DNA from: Phycisphaeraceae bacterium
Lineage (GTDB): Bacteria > Planctomycetota > Phycisphaerae > Phycisphaerales > Phycisphaeraceae
Assembly: GCA_020849625.1 (NCBI GenBank)
Contig: JADLFV010000146.1
Location: 1 to 64,000 of the forward strand
Direction of reading: 5' to 3'
DNA length: 64,000 bases
In this document: positions 34,757 through 42,981 of the stretch, piece after piece
Layout: every line of letters begins with the position of its first letter
Position numbering within the stretch: position 1 is the stretch's first letter
Position numbers and translations under genes: made by a program
Notes under the pieces: model-generated
Databases searched by the model: none
The model's input: the letters and a program-made list of their open reading frames with translations, nothing else
What the model was told of the DNA's origin: nothing

Positions 34757-35047
34757 GTGAGGTGCTCCCCATGCGTGATGCGCAGCCGCATCGACCCGCT
34801 GAAGAAGGTGGCTCGCAGCCTGCGCGAGCATCGGGAACTGATCCTCAACTGGTTCGCCGCCCGCAAGCAGTACAACGCCGGGATCGTCGAGGGCCTCAAC
34901 GCCAACACCAAACTGCGCTTCAGACGCCGAAGGCGAAGCATTGCGCCAAAAGCCTACGGCTTCCGCACCTTCGACGCCGTGCAAGTAGCCCTCTATCACC
35001 AACTTAGCTGTCTACCCGAACCGCAGGTCACCCACAGATTCTGCTGA
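34757..35047 (+). pseudogene. ISL3-type transposase remnant (second copy)
   Basis: A 96-residue frame starts at a GTG but only from Val-Met-Arg-Ser onward matches the transposase C-terminus at the window start; the preceding five codons are unrelated, so this is a 5'-truncated remnant. It ends LPEPQVTHRFC like the first copy and shares the 3' boundary GAGGAGGCAAAA (to 35057). By eye the copies differ at 19 of about 284 positions, yet 80 bp in the middle (34883-34962 versus 125-204) are identical. Same orientation as the first copy. Confidence 0.8.
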
Positions 35048-35100
35048 GGAGGCAAAATTATCATGTTCTTGGTCGCCAGAATGAGCGGAAAGGGCTGGGA

Positions 35101-35137
35101 TTTCATCCATAGTAATCGGTGTGTATCCGTGGCTGAT
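35101..35137. repeat. ATCCGTGGCTG-type short-period repeat
   Basis: TTCATCCATAGTAATCGG followed by TGTGTATCCGTGGCTGATTT resembles the 10-bp-period ATCCGTG units at 50228-50257 (both end ATCCGTGGCTGA). Short and degenerate; one arm only. It lies between the transposase remnant and the lpxD stop. Confidence 0.55.
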
Positions 35138-35171
35138 TTTGTATTTCTCCGCGGCCGCCGCGAAGCATCAA

Positions 35172-36197
35172 TCATTGATCGGATTTGAGTTTGCGTTCCA
35201 GGGCGCGGACTTTTTTGGATAGTTCGGGCAGGTGCTGGAGGTGGCTGAGGATGCGCCACATTTCCGAGAGATCCTGGGCGGGGACGCCGCCGACGCGGGC
35301 GCCGTCGGGGACATCGCGGAAGACAGCACTGAAGGCGGCGATCTGTGCGAGTTTGCCGATCTTCAGATGTCCGGCGATACCGGCTTTGCCGCCCATGGCG
35401 ACGTATTGGCCGGTGGTGACCGACCCGGCCAGGCCGACCTGGGCGACGTAGAGGTTGTGTTCACCGACGTGGCAGCCGTGGCCGATGGTCACGCCGTTGG
35501 AGAACTTGGTGCCGGCACCGATGGTAGTGGACCCGAGCGTGGCGCGATCGACGGAGCAGTGAGCGCCCATCTCCACGTCGTCTTCGATCACGGCATTGCC
35601 CGCGAGGGGGATCTTGTGATGAGCGCCGTCGTGGGTGGCGTAACCAAAACCATCCTGCCCGATGGAGCAGCCGGCATGCAGGGTGACGCGATTGCCCAGC
35701 ACACAGCGGTCATACACGGTCACCTGCGGGTAGAGGATGCAGTCTTCGCCGATCACCGCATCGGCGCCGATGTACACGTGGGGATAGATGACGCAGCGAT
35801 CGCCGATCTTTGCACGTTGATCAATGACGGCATAGGGCCCGACGCGGCAGTCTTTTCCGAGCGTGACGGAGTCAGCGATCACGGCTTTATCGTCGAGGCC
35901 GAAGTCGGGCTGAGCGCGGAAGCCGACCAGGTGGACCATGGCCTGACGGAAGGCGAAGTAGGGATCGTCGCTGATCAGAACGGTGCGGTCGGGCGCTTTG
36001 GCGGCATCATCGGGGCAAAGGATGACAGCGGCGGCGCGGCTGGTTTCGAGCTGGTCGGCGTATTTGGCGTTGGCCAGGAAGGTGACTTCGCCGGGGCAGG
36101 CCTCGCTGAGGGTGGCGCAGCCGGTGATGATGACCGAGCCGTCGCCGCGCAACTGGGCGTTGATCTTGTCGGCGAGTTGTTGCAGGGTGATGGACAT
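35172..36197 (-). CDS. lpxD: UDP-3-O-acylglucosamine N-acyltransferase
   Basis: 341-residue LpxD: acyl-ACP-dependent N-acylation of UDP-3-O-acyl-glucosamine, third step of lipid A synthesis, implying a lipopolysaccharide-type outer membrane. The N-terminal uridine-binding domain (1 to about 100, ATLSEACPGEVTFLANAKY) is followed by hexapeptide repeats (LGKDCRVGPYAVI, IGDRCVIYPHVYIG) forming a left-handed beta-helix, with the catalytic-His region IGHGCHVGEHN, and a C-terminal helical tail. ATG 36197 fits the family start. The frame continues upstream only through 7-bp repeat DNA (36198-36240), so a 15-residue extension is possible but unlikely. Confidence 0.95.
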   Translation of the reverse strand: MSITLQQLADKINAQLRGDGSVIITGCATLSEACPGEVTFLANAKYADQLETSRAAAVILCPDDAAKAPDRTVLISDDPYFAFRQAMVHLVGFRAQPDFGLDDKAVIADSVTLGKDCRVGPYAVIDQRAKIGDRCVIYPHVYIGADAVIGEDCILYPQVTVYDRCVLGNRVTLHAGCSIGQDGFGYATHDGAHHKIPLAGNAVIEDDVEMGAHCSVDRATLGSTTIGAGTKFSNGVTIGHGCHVGEHNLYVAQVGLAGSVTTGQYVAMGGKAGIAGHLKIGKLAQIAAFSAVFRDVPDGARVGGVPAQDLSEMWRILSHLQHLPELSKKVRALERKLKSDQ

Positions 36198-36240
36198 GGG
36201 ATATCGGGTATCGGGTATCGGGTTGGGATACCCGAGACTC
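36198..36240. repeat. Heptad GGGTATC palindromic repeat at lpxD start
   Basis: GGGATAT followed by CGGGTAT, CGGGTAT and CGGGTTG (7-bp units) and then a short reverse-complement arm GGATACCCGAG. It fills the whole spacer between the lpxD ATG and the nuoG stop, overlapping the nuoG stop codon. The unit is the same as that of the large inner palindrome at 51908-52019. Confidence 0.8.
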
Positions 36241-37840
36241 AAAGCGGCACATACTGCATGTCGCAGGTGCGGTTGGGGGCGGCGGGGGGGTGGCGGACAT
36301 CGGTGACGAAGACATCGCCCAGTTCGCGGCGGAGTTTGTCGGCGTTGTACGGTGATCCGCGGAAGGTGGGCGCGGTCAGCAGGTCCTGAGCGATCTGGCC
36401 TTCACTCTTGGCCAGCTCGATGACGGAGATGGCCTGTTCGAAACTCTGCAAGCGGTTGCTGACGTTCTCGAACGTGCCGGCTTTTTCGAGCCAGGTCGCC
36501 CCCGGAAGAAGGATGTCAGCAGCATCGGTGAGCTTGTTGGGCAACGTGTCGATGACGACGGTGAAGCGGCCCTCACACAGCTTGACCAGTTCCGCGGGGG
36601 GCCAATTGCTGGGGTAGTTGCCGGTGAGCAACAGACTCTTTGCGGAGGCGGCCTGCCGGCAAAACGCCTGGAAATCCAGCACATTTTCGGTCAGTTGAGC
36701 CAGAGCGCGACGAACGCCGCGGGCGTTGGGGGCTTTCTCGGCAAGGATGGTGAAGCCGCCGGGAAAGGTCTTGTCTTCGCCGCTGACGGGCACGGGGCCG
36801 ATGCCGATGACAGCGTTGGCGTCGAGCTTGATGGCCAGTTTGCCCAGCAGATAGGCCTCTTCGCAGGGAAGCGTCGGGCTGATGAGCACCGCGAGGGAAG
36901 TGTTGGCGATGCCTTCAGTCACCTGCGTGTAGGCGGTCTTCCAGTCGCACTCTTCCAGTGCTCCGTGGACCTTGTGCATGGGCGAGCGCAGGCGGTTTTC
37001 GTCGTGCACGAACTTCCAGCCGTAGCGCAGCTCGTCACTGATCCACCACTGGTTGACGTCCATATTGGTGCGCGGCTTGATGCGATAGACCTTGCCTTCG
37101 TTGGTCTCGACGCTGATGTTGTCGCCCCCGGAAGTTAAACCATCGATGCTGGGGGTTTTTTTCAAATTCCAGACGCGCATGGTCATGAGGAAGTCTTTGT
37201 CGAGCAGAGCGCCGACGGGGCAGATATCCACGACGTTGCCGGACAGTTCGTTGTTCAGGGCCCGGCCGGGGAAGATGTCGATCTGTTCCTTGTGGCCGCG
37301 GCCGAAGACGCCCAGTTCGGATGTGCCGGTGACTTCACGGGTGAAGCGGACGCAGCGACTGCACATGATGCAGCGGTCGCTGTAGAGCAGCACGTGGGGG
37401 CCGATGTCTTTTTTGGGCTGCTTGATTTTCTGTTCTTCGAAGCGTGAAGCGGAGCGGCCGTACTGGTAGCTGTAGTCCTGCAGGGAGCACTCGCCGGCCT
37501 GATCGCAGACGGGGCAGTCCAGCGGGTGGTTGATCAGCAGGTACTCCATGACCGCCTTCTGGTTGGCGACGGCCTTGGGCGAATCGGTGTGAACCTCCAT
37601 GCCGTCGACGGCGGGGGTCTGGCAGGTGGGCACCAGCTTGGGGATCAACTCCAACTGGTTATCGCGGCGGGGATTAGGTTGAGCGATCTCCGCCAGGCAG
37701 ATGCGGCAACTGGCGACCACGCTCATGCCGGGGTGATAGCAATAGTGAGGGATTTCGACGCCGTTGTCCAGGGCTACCTGGAGGACGGATTTCTTGCCCT
37801 CGAAGGAGCAGACTTTGCCATTGACGGTCAGTTGGGGCAT
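36239..37840 (-). CDS. nuoG: NADH-quinone oxidoreductase subunit G (NuoG)
   Basis: 533-residue complex I electron-input subunit. N-terminal [2Fe-2S] ligands lie in CYHPGMSVVASCRIC and CQTP; the His/Cys N5 site is HPLDCPVCDQAGEC; two [4Fe-4S] sets follow in CIMCSRC and ICPVGAL. The molybdopterin-like domain starts at MRVWNLKKTPSI, where the CxxC residues of an N7 cluster are absent (IDGLTSGGDN). Shorter than E. coli NuoG (about 900) because the C-terminal domain is reduced. No other nuo gene is adjacent in the window, which is unusual for complex I. Confidence 0.93.
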   Translation of the reverse strand: MPQLTVNGKVCSFEGKKSVLQVALDNGVEIPHYCYHPGMSVVASCRICLAEIAQPNPRRDNQLELIPKLVPTCQTPAVDGMEVHTDSPKAVANQKAVMEYLLINHPLDCPVCDQAGECSLQDYSYQYGRSASRFEEQKIKQPKKDIGPHVLLYSDRCIMCSRCVRFTREVTGTSELGVFGRGHKEQIDIFPGRALNNELSGNVVDICPVGALLDKDFLMTMRVWNLKKTPSIDGLTSGGDNISVETNEGKVYRIKPRTNMDVNQWWISDELRYGWKFVHDENRLRSPMHKVHGALEECDWKTAYTQVTEGIANTSLAVLISPTLPCEEAYLLGKLAIKLDANAVIGIGPVPVSGEDKTFPGGFTILAEKAPNARGVRRALAQLTENVLDFQAFCRQAASAKSLLLTGNYPSNWPPAELVKLCEGRFTVVIDTLPNKLTDAADILLPGATWLEKAGTFENVSNRLQSFEQAISVIELAKSEGQIAQDLLTAPTFRGSPYNADKLRRELGDVFVTDVRHPPAAPNRTCDMQYVPL

Positions 37841-37904
37841 GAGCAGATGTTATTCGCTGGGCAGTGGGGCGTCCAACGGACGGGGCGTGCATGCAAGCTA
37901 AACC

Positions 37905-37958
37905 GAGCCGGACTCTGCGAGTCCGCCCCCGGAACTCCGGGCACACAGCGCCCGGCTC
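37905..37958. other. Cloverleaf-like intergenic element
   Basis: An outer stem GAGCCGG (37905-37911) / CCGGCTC (37952-37958) encloses hairpin GACT-CTGCG-AGTC (extendable to CGGACT/AGTCCG, 37909-37925, in competition with the outer stem) and hairpin CCCGG-AACT-CCGGG (37928-37941). It lies between the gmhA stop and the nuoG start, both on the minus strand. The same outer-stem-plus-two-hairpins layout is seen at 25542-25601. Terminator of gmhA, nuoG leader or mobile palindrome; not decidable here. Confidence 0.45.
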
Positions 37959-37975
37959 TGTGGAGGGAGCGGCGA

Positions 37976-38545
37976 TCAGGCGATTCTGTCGTCCACCATC
38001 TGGCAAATGCTGTGGTAGAGCAGGGCGTGGGCTTCCTGGATGCGGGCGGTGGTTTTTGTGCCGGTGACGACCAGGGGGTAGGTGGCCAGTTCGCGGCAAG
38101 CGCCGCCGTCGCCGCCAAGCAGGGCGACCGATTCGATGTGCATGGCCTTGGCCTGCTGGAGGGCGGCGATGATGCTGGGGGAGTTGCCGCTGGTGGAGAA
38201 GACCACGAGCAGGTCGCCGGGGCGGGCGAAAGCTTCGACCTGGCGGGCGAAGACGCGGTCATAGCCATAGTCGTTGGCAATGGCGGTGGTGGTGGCGGCT
38301 GGTGAGCCGAGGGCAATGGCGGGAAAGGCGCGGCGGTCCTTGACGAAGCGACAGACGAACTCGCCGGCAAAGTGGGCAGCGTCCGAGGCGCTGCCGCCGT
38401 TGCCACAGCAGAGGAGTTTGCCCTGAGATGTCAGACAAACGCAGATGGCATCAACCGCTCGTTGCAGGGCTTCGGCCAGTGGTTGGAGGCTTTGCAGGAC
38501 GGCGACGGCGTCGCGGATGTTGGCGGAAAGTGGCGACGTGCTCAT
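37976..38545 (-). CDS. gmhA: Phosphoheptose isomerase-like SIS protein
   Basis: 189-residue SIS-domain protein of the GmhA family, converting sedoheptulose 7-phosphate to D-glycero-D-manno-heptose 7-phosphate for lipopolysaccharide core. NGGSASDAAHFAGEF (substrate/zinc loop with conserved His and Glu), VFSTSGNSPSI (SIS Ser/Thr phosphate site), TGTKTTARIQEAH and HSICQ near the end fit the family. ATG 38545 gives the normal length. The neighbouring neuB gene suggests a surface-sugar group. DiaA-like SIS proteins are the main alternative. Confidence 0.85.
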   Translation of the reverse strand: MSTSPLSANIRDAVAVLQSLQPLAEALQRAVDAICVCLTSQGKLLCCGNGGSASDAAHFAGEFVCRFVKDRRAFPAIALGSPAATTTAIANDYGYDRVFARQVEAFARPGDLLVVFSTSGNSPSIIAALQQAKAMHIESVALLGGDGGACRELATYPLVVTGTKTTARIQEAHALLYHSICQMVDDRIA

Positions 38546-38627
38546 GGGTCGGGATTGTATCAGGCGAAGCACTGCGGAGCCGCGACGCCATGCAGGAACG
38601 GCGTCACGTTGTGCAAGACAAAGTCGG

Positions 38628-39698
38628 TCAGTCGGTCAGATCGTCTTCCTGCAGCAGTCGGCCCAGATCAATGTCGCGCTGCAGGGTTCGGCCGATCACC
38701 TGCTGCAGATCGGCGGCGGGGATGCCCGTGCCGGGGCGGCGCACGGTCAGGTCATCACGGGTGAGCACCTGACCCTTGCGCAGCGGGCGCGCAGCGCAGA
38801 CGCTCTGGCGACAAAGGCGGCGGACCTCCTGATCGGCGGCATGGGATTGTTTACTGATGGGCCCCAACATCCTGGCGGCGACGCGGATGTGTGAGACGTA
38901 AGCCGCAAACGACGTCGGCTCGAAGCTGGCGGCATGATCCGGGCCGACGGCGTGGCAGTCGTAGGTCAAATGCTTTTCGATCACGCACGCCCCGGCCGCG
39001 ACCGCCAGGGCGCCGGTCATTTGGTCGGTGGTGTGATCGGAATAGCCCACCGGCACGTGGAAGGCCCGGCGCAGAGCGACCATGGCGTTGATGGCGGCAT
39101 GCTGCGGCGCGGTGGGATAGCTGGAGACGCATTGCAGCAGGCAGCCGCCCAATTCACGGATGAGATTGACCGCGTGGTTCAGTTCTTCCAGCACACATGT
39201 GCCGGTGGAGATGAGCATGGGCCGACCCAGCGACGCGGCCGCATCCAGCAGCGGGACGTTGACGGCATCGGGCGAAGCGATCTTGACCATGTCCACCTGC
39301 AGTTGGCGCAGCTCGGCGATGTTCTCGACGCTGAAGGGCGTGACGATGAACGCCAGGCCGCGGGCGTGAGCTTCAGCCCGCAGGTGCTGCATCTGTTCGA
39401 GGCGCAGCTTGAGACGGTCGAGCATGGAGAACGGATCGGTGTCGCCCTGGCTGATCTGGTAAGCCGCCAGCTCGGCGTCCTGTGAAAGCAAGGTTCGTGG
39501 ATCGAACAGTTGCAGTTTGACGGCATCGGCGCCGGCATCGGCGGCAGCGCGGGTCAATTCAAGGGCACGTTGCAGGTTGCCGTCGTGGTTGACGCCGATC
39601 TCCGCGGTCACCATGACGCGCGGAGCGAACCGCCCGTCGGCGGGTGCGAACCAGTGGGCAGTCGCATTAGGGTCAACACTAATCGCCACGCTGTTCAT
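38628..39698 (-). CDS. neuB: N-acetylneuraminate synthase family protein (NeuB/SpsE-like)
   Basis: 356 residues. Aldolase-type barrel (about 27-275) with EIGVNHDGNL, AVKLQLFDPRTLLS, IVTPFS, KIASPDAVN, LISTGT and the EKHLTYD metal site, followed by a C-terminal SAF/antifreeze-like domain (about 295-350, RPLRKGQVLTRDDLTVRRPG). It would condense phosphoenolpyruvate with an N-acetyl-mannosamine-type sugar to give a sialic acid, legionaminate or pseudaminate. No cytidylyltransferase is nearby. Together with sialidase and nag-type genes elsewhere in the window, it shows both making and breaking of such sugars in this organism. Confidence 0.9.
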   Translation of the reverse strand: MNSVAISVDPNATAHWFAPADGRFAPRVMVTAEIGVNHDGNLQRALELTRAAADAGADAVKLQLFDPRTLLSQDAELAAYQISQGDTDPFSMLDRLKLRLEQMQHLRAEAHARGLAFIVTPFSVENIAELRQLQVDMVKIASPDAVNVPLLDAAASLGRPMLISTGTCVLEELNHAVNLIRELGGCLLQCVSSYPTAPQHAAINAMVALRRAFHVPVGYSDHTTDQMTGALAVAAGACVIEKHLTYDCHAVGPDHAASFEPTSFAAYVSHIRVAARMLGPISKQSHAADQEVRRLCRQSVCAARPLRKGQVLTRDDLTVRRPGTGIPAADLQQVIGRTLQRDIDLGRLLQEDDLTD

Positions 39699-39787
39699 TA
39701 TCCGGTATTATCGGCCGCGAACCTGACCCGGGCTTGAGAATCGGCTGCTTGACCGGCCGGGGCGGCCCCGATAGGGTGACCGCACCC

Positions 39788-39860
39788 GACCGGGTAGCTC
39801 AACCGGTAGAGCATCGGCCTTTTAAGCCGCAGGTTCTGGGTTCGAGTCCCAGCCCGGTCA
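39788..39860 (+). tRNA. tRNA-Lys (UUU)
   Basis: 73-nt cloverleaf. Acceptor GACCGGG (39788-39794) pairs with CCCGGTC (39853-39859), discriminator A. D arm GCTC/GAGC, anticodon stem CGGC/GCCG with loop CTTTTAA giving anticodon TTT (lysine), variable AGGTT, T arm CTGGG/CCCAG with TTCGAGT. A T-C mismatch closes the anticodon stem outermost pair. CCA is not encoded. Confidence 0.95.
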
Positions 39861-39908
39861 TTCCCGCCTCAGGTTTTCCGGGGATTGCGGGGGAGTGGGG
39901 GTGATTGG

Positions 39909-39959
39909 TTGAATGCTTGCATGCTTGAATATTCAGGCAATCAGGCAATCAAGCATTCA
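39909..39959. repeat. GAATGCTT/CAGGCAAT palindromic short-period repeat
   Basis: Left arm TTGAATGCTTGCATGCTTGAAT (39909-39930, two 7-8 bp units) abuts a right arm ATTCAGGCAATCAGGCAATC then AAGCATTCA (39931-39959). The right arm is the reverse complement of the left with one extra 7-bp unit. No spacer. It lies between tRNA-Lys and the beta-helix gene. Confidence 0.8.
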
Positions 39960-39981
39960 TAACTTCCCTTCCGGGGGCGGG

Positions 39982-40034
39982 GGTCCTTCCGGGACCGCTG
40001 GTCAGCGCAGCAGGGCGGAGCGCCTGGCGCTGAC
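39982..40034 (+). promoter_or_regulatory. Tandem stem-loops upstream of the beta-helix gene
   Basis: GGTCC-TTCCG-GGACC (39982-39996) is followed by a long hairpin: GTCAGCGC (40001-40008) pairs perfectly with GCGCTGAC (40027-40034) and the interior extends it by CAGG/CCTG. It ends about 40 nt before the start codon. It could be a leader structure or a terminator for upstream transcripts; no T run follows. Confidence 0.45.
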
Positions 40035-40077
40035 ACAGCAAAGCAAGCGTTGGTTTTAACTGTTACGGAGTATGAGC

Positions 40078-41076
40078 ATGAAGCGATGGCTCGATATCGT
40101 TGTAGTATCCGTGGCTCTGTATGTGGTTGTTGGCCTGTGGGGTTCGGGCTCCGCCCTGGCCGCCGGGGACGGCAGCGCACCGGCCGCGAGTTCCGTTGAG
40201 GCCGACATCACGGCCGCCGCCGAGAGCGTGTCAGCGGGCAAGATCAGAAAGCGGGTAGTCTGGAACCTGCAACCCCAACCCGGGCGCACCTATCGCAATC
40301 TGATCATCCGCGGCGGTGTGCGCGTGGCGTGGCAGTCAATCAACGACGTGACATTCATCGACTGCGATTTCCGCAGCGCCGCGGTGCTGCTGACGGTGCA
40401 GGCGCGCGATGACGGCTCGGACGCCAGTAAAAACTGGAAGTTCATCCGCTGCACCTTCGTGGGCGCCACCCGCGATGACTGGGGCCATTCACACGGGGCC
40501 TTCCTGCAAGGGGTGGACAACTTCACTTTCCAGAATTGCCTGTTCAAGAACAACGGCTGGCTGGACGAGGCCCGCTTCAACCAGAACCACAACGTGTACA
40601 TGCTGGACGTGCACACGGTGCGCTTCTACAACTGCACCTTCCAGCGGGCCGCAGCGCAGGGCCTCAAGGCCCTGGGTTACAAGCGGGTGGTGGTGGACGG
40701 CTGCACGTTCCGCGGCAATCTGATCGACATCGGCAGCGACGATCGCTCGGCCTCCGGCTACCTGATCGTACGCAACAGCCATTTCTACAACACCGGCGGC
40801 GTCGATTCCATCGGACAAACCCTTGGCTGGTCGCTGGCTCTCGAGCACTACAACAACGACCTGAAGCAAGTGCAGATCCGCAAATGCACCTGGCACCAGC
40901 CGGCGGTGAACACCAACGTCTGGGCCATGAAATTCGCCGGTGGTGAACTGCACAGCGCCGAGGTCGTCGGCTGCGACCTGCGGCAGTGGAAGGTCAACAC
41001 CAACATCTGGCCCAAGGTCGTCAACGGCATCGGCGGCCGCCTGCAGATCAGTGGCTCCACAGGCGTTTATCGCTGA
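40078..41076 (+). CDS. Exported right-handed beta-helix protein (paralogue 1)
   Basis: 332-residue exported protein. A signal peptide (about 1-28, ending ALAAG) precedes a parallel beta-helix of short repeated strands: VTFIDCDFRSAA, WKFIRCTFVGA, FTFQNCLFKNN, VRFYNCTFQRA, VVVDGCTFRGN, LIVRNSHFYN. Two conserved blocks stand out, DDWGHSHGAFLQGVDNF and NQNHNVYMLD, and a WKVNTNIWPKVVN block near the end. The ATG at 40078 has GGAG 7 bases upstream. It resembles pectate-lyase-like or NosD-like folds; no specific family recognised. A close paralogue follows at 41383. Confidence 0.75.
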   Translation: MKRWLDIVVVSVALYVVVGLWGSGSALAAGDGSAPAASSVEADITAAAESVSAGKIRKRVVWNLQPQPGRTYRNLIIRGGVRVAWQSINDVTFIDCDFRSAAVLLTVQARDDGSDASKNWKFIRCTFVGATRDDWGHSHGAFLQGVDNFTFQNCLFKNNGWLDEARFNQNHNVYMLDVHTVRFYNCTFQRAAAQGLKALGYKRVVVDGCTFRGNLIDIGSDDRSASGYLIVRNSHFYNTGGVDSIGQTLGWSLALEHYNNDLKQVQIRKCTWHQPAVNTNVWAMKFAGGELHSAEVVGCDLRQWKVNTNIWPKVVNGIGGRLQISGSTGVYR

Positions 41077-41382
41077 TCCGGCCTGCCGCCTTATGGCGGG
41101 GTGAGATTGGGCGATGTGTAGGGGCAATCCCTATTTTTACTTTCGCAAACATTCTGATACCATCAGTGAGTGATACCCCCAGGAGATTGGTCGGTTCGGC
41201 CCGGATGGCGCTGAACCGCATCCCCCCGATTGTTACAAAATCCAGGTCCGCGACCGCTTCATTCGTTCATGCCGATTATTCCGCCAGCGCGGCTGCCTGG
41301 AAGATTTTGCCGGCTCGTGTAACTCCCCCATGCGGTTGGTTGTCCGCAGGGTGACCATAGCTTCAGTGAAACGGAGTCCACG
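41077..41382. other. Spacer between the two beta-helix paralogues
   Basis: 306 bp without a credible gene. It begins with hairpin CCGCC-TTAT-GGCGG (41086-41099), a possible weak terminator without a T run. The sequence upstream of the second paralogue (ACGGAG before ATG 41383) provides its ribosome site. Nothing else recognised. Confidence 0.5.
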
Positions 41383-42891
41383 ATGAAGCAACGCATCTCC
41401 AGTCTGTGTTTTACCTTGTCACTATGCCTGGGTTTGTTGAGCAGCGCGGTCACAGCGACCGGTGACATGCTCTTCGATACTCGCAGCGGGCTGCGGGCCA
41501 GACAGGTGTCCTTTGTCGGCGACTCGTTCGCCAGCTACATCGAGGGCAATGCACCCAGCGTTCGCCTCGTGCTCGACGGCACACTGTTCAGCGACATGTT
41601 CATGCACGTGCTGGTCTGGGATCAAAGCAGGGCCGCGACCAGCCTGACTTTCAAGCAGGTGCTCACCGGCGACCCCAAGCCCAATGGCTCTTACCTGATC
41701 AGCCGCAGTAAGCTCAACGCCCTGCCGCCGGGCAATTACCTGATGCAGGTGAAGCTGTACCAGGTCAGCAGCAACGGCGTAGTGGTGGTGAGCATGCTGC
41801 AGCAGTCGTTCACAGTACAGATCAAACCGCCGGCCGAGCCGCAGGAACCGGCAGCGCCCCCCACGGTGGATCCGGATCCGGACCCGACGCCCGAAGAACC
41901 GCCGGTGGTGATTCCCGACGAGCCGCTTGAGCCTGACGATACGGTGCTGCCGGAGGAGCCTGAGGAGCCGGAGGCGCCCGATGAGCCGGATACACCAGAC
42001 GTTCAGGACGTACCGCAAGAGCCGGCGCCGCCACAGGAGCCGAACGATCCGCCTCCGACCAACGCCGTCAAGCAGGTGGTGTGGAACCTTGCCCCGCAGG
42101 ATGGTCAGACCTATCGCGACCTGACCCTGCGCGGCGGGGTGCGAGCAGTGTGGCAGTCGGTCAACGACGTGACCTTCATCGATTGCGATTTCCGTGACGC
42201 GGCGGTGCTGCTGACGGTGCAGGCCCGCGACGACGGCTCAGATGCCAGCCGCAACTGGCGCTTCGTGCGCTGCACCTTCGTCGGCGCTACTCGCGACGAC
42301 TGGGGCCATTCGCACGGTGCGTTTCTGCAGGGCGTGGACAACTTCGTCTTCAGCGACTGCACATTCAGCGGCAACGGCTGGCTGGGCAGAGCACGCTTCA
42401 ACCAGAACCACAACGTGTACCTGCTGGATGTCGGCGCGGTGACCTTCACCGGCTGCACCTTCGATCGCGCCGCCGCCCAGGGCGTCAAGGGCCTGGGATA
42501 CCGGAGACTGGAGGTCAGCGACTGCACCTTCTCCGGCAACCTGATCGACATCGGCAGCGATGATCGCTCGGCCTCCGGCTATCTGATCGTGCGCAACAGC
42601 CGGTTCTACAACACCGGCGGTGTCGATTCCATCGGTCTGACCATCGGCTGGTCCCTGGCCCTGGAGCATTACAACAACGACCTCAACTCCATCCTCATCC
42701 AGGACTGCCAGTGGTTCGCCCCGGCCGTGGACAACAACGTCTGGGCCATGAAGTTCGCCGGCGGCCGCGTCCGCAGCGCCCAGGTAATCGGCTGCGATCT
42801 GCGCCAGTGGAAGGTCAACACCAGCGTCTGGCCCAAGATCGTCAACCACATCGGCGGCCGCCTGACGATCAAGGACACCATCCTCGATTGA
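41383..42891 (+). CDS. Exported beta-helix protein with extra N-terminal domain (paralogue 2)
   Basis: 502 residues: signal peptide (1 to about 25), a beta-sandwich-like domain (about 28-145, ARQVSFVGDSFASYIEG ... VVVVSMLQQSFTVQI), a Pro/Glu/Asp-rich linker (about 148-225) and a C-terminal beta-helix (about 228-502) that is about three-quarters identical by eye to paralogue 1. The shared blocks DDWGHSHGAFLQGVDNF, NQNHNVYLLD and GSDDRSASGYLIVRNS are nearly unchanged. The linker suggests display away from the surface. Likely a recent duplication with domain gain or loss. Confidence 0.75.
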   Translation: MKQRISSLCFTLSLCLGLLSSAVTATGDMLFDTRSGLRARQVSFVGDSFASYIEGNAPSVRLVLDGTLFSDMFMHVLVWDQSRAATSLTFKQVLTGDPKPNGSYLISRSKLNALPPGNYLMQVKLYQVSSNGVVVVSMLQQSFTVQIKPPAEPQEPAAPPTVDPDPDPTPEEPPVVIPDEPLEPDDTVLPEEPEEPEAPDEPDTPDVQDVPQEPAPPQEPNDPPPTNAVKQVVWNLAPQDGQTYRDLTLRGGVRAVWQSVNDVTFIDCDFRDAAVLLTVQARDDGSDASRNWRFVRCTFVGATRDDWGHSHGAFLQGVDNFVFSDCTFSGNGWLGRARFNQNHNVYLLDVGAVTFTGCTFDRAAAQGVKGLGYRRLEVSDCTFSGNLIDIGSDDRSASGYLIVRNSRFYNTGGVDSIGLTIGWSLALEHYNNDLNSILIQDCQWFAPAVDNNVWAMKFAGGRVRSAQVIGCDLRQWKVNTSVWPKIVNHIGGRLTIKDTILD

Positions 42892-42929
42892 CGCCGGGTC
42901 GCTATCGTTAAGATGTCGCGCCAATCCAT

Positions 42930-42962
42930 GAAGCCCGCGGATCCAATCCGTGGGCTTCTGCT
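42930..42962 (+). terminator. Rho-independent-type terminator
   Basis: GAAGCCCGCGGA-TCCAA-TCCGTGGGCTTC: a 12-bp stem with one G-T pair (42930-42958), followed by TGCTTTG. It lies 38 bp after the second beta-helix gene and probably separates it from the cobalt-transport operon. Confidence 0.7.
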
Positions 42963-42981
42963 TTGCGCGGGCAGCTTGTGG

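Noticed and set aside
37905-37958. tRNA-like gene
   Set aside because: Outer stem plus two hairpins, but too short, no anticodon arm or T-loop.
38621-38640. GTCGGTCA direct repeat at the neuB end
   Set aside because: Only two 8-bp units within coding sequence; no arm structure, so not counted with the repeat family.
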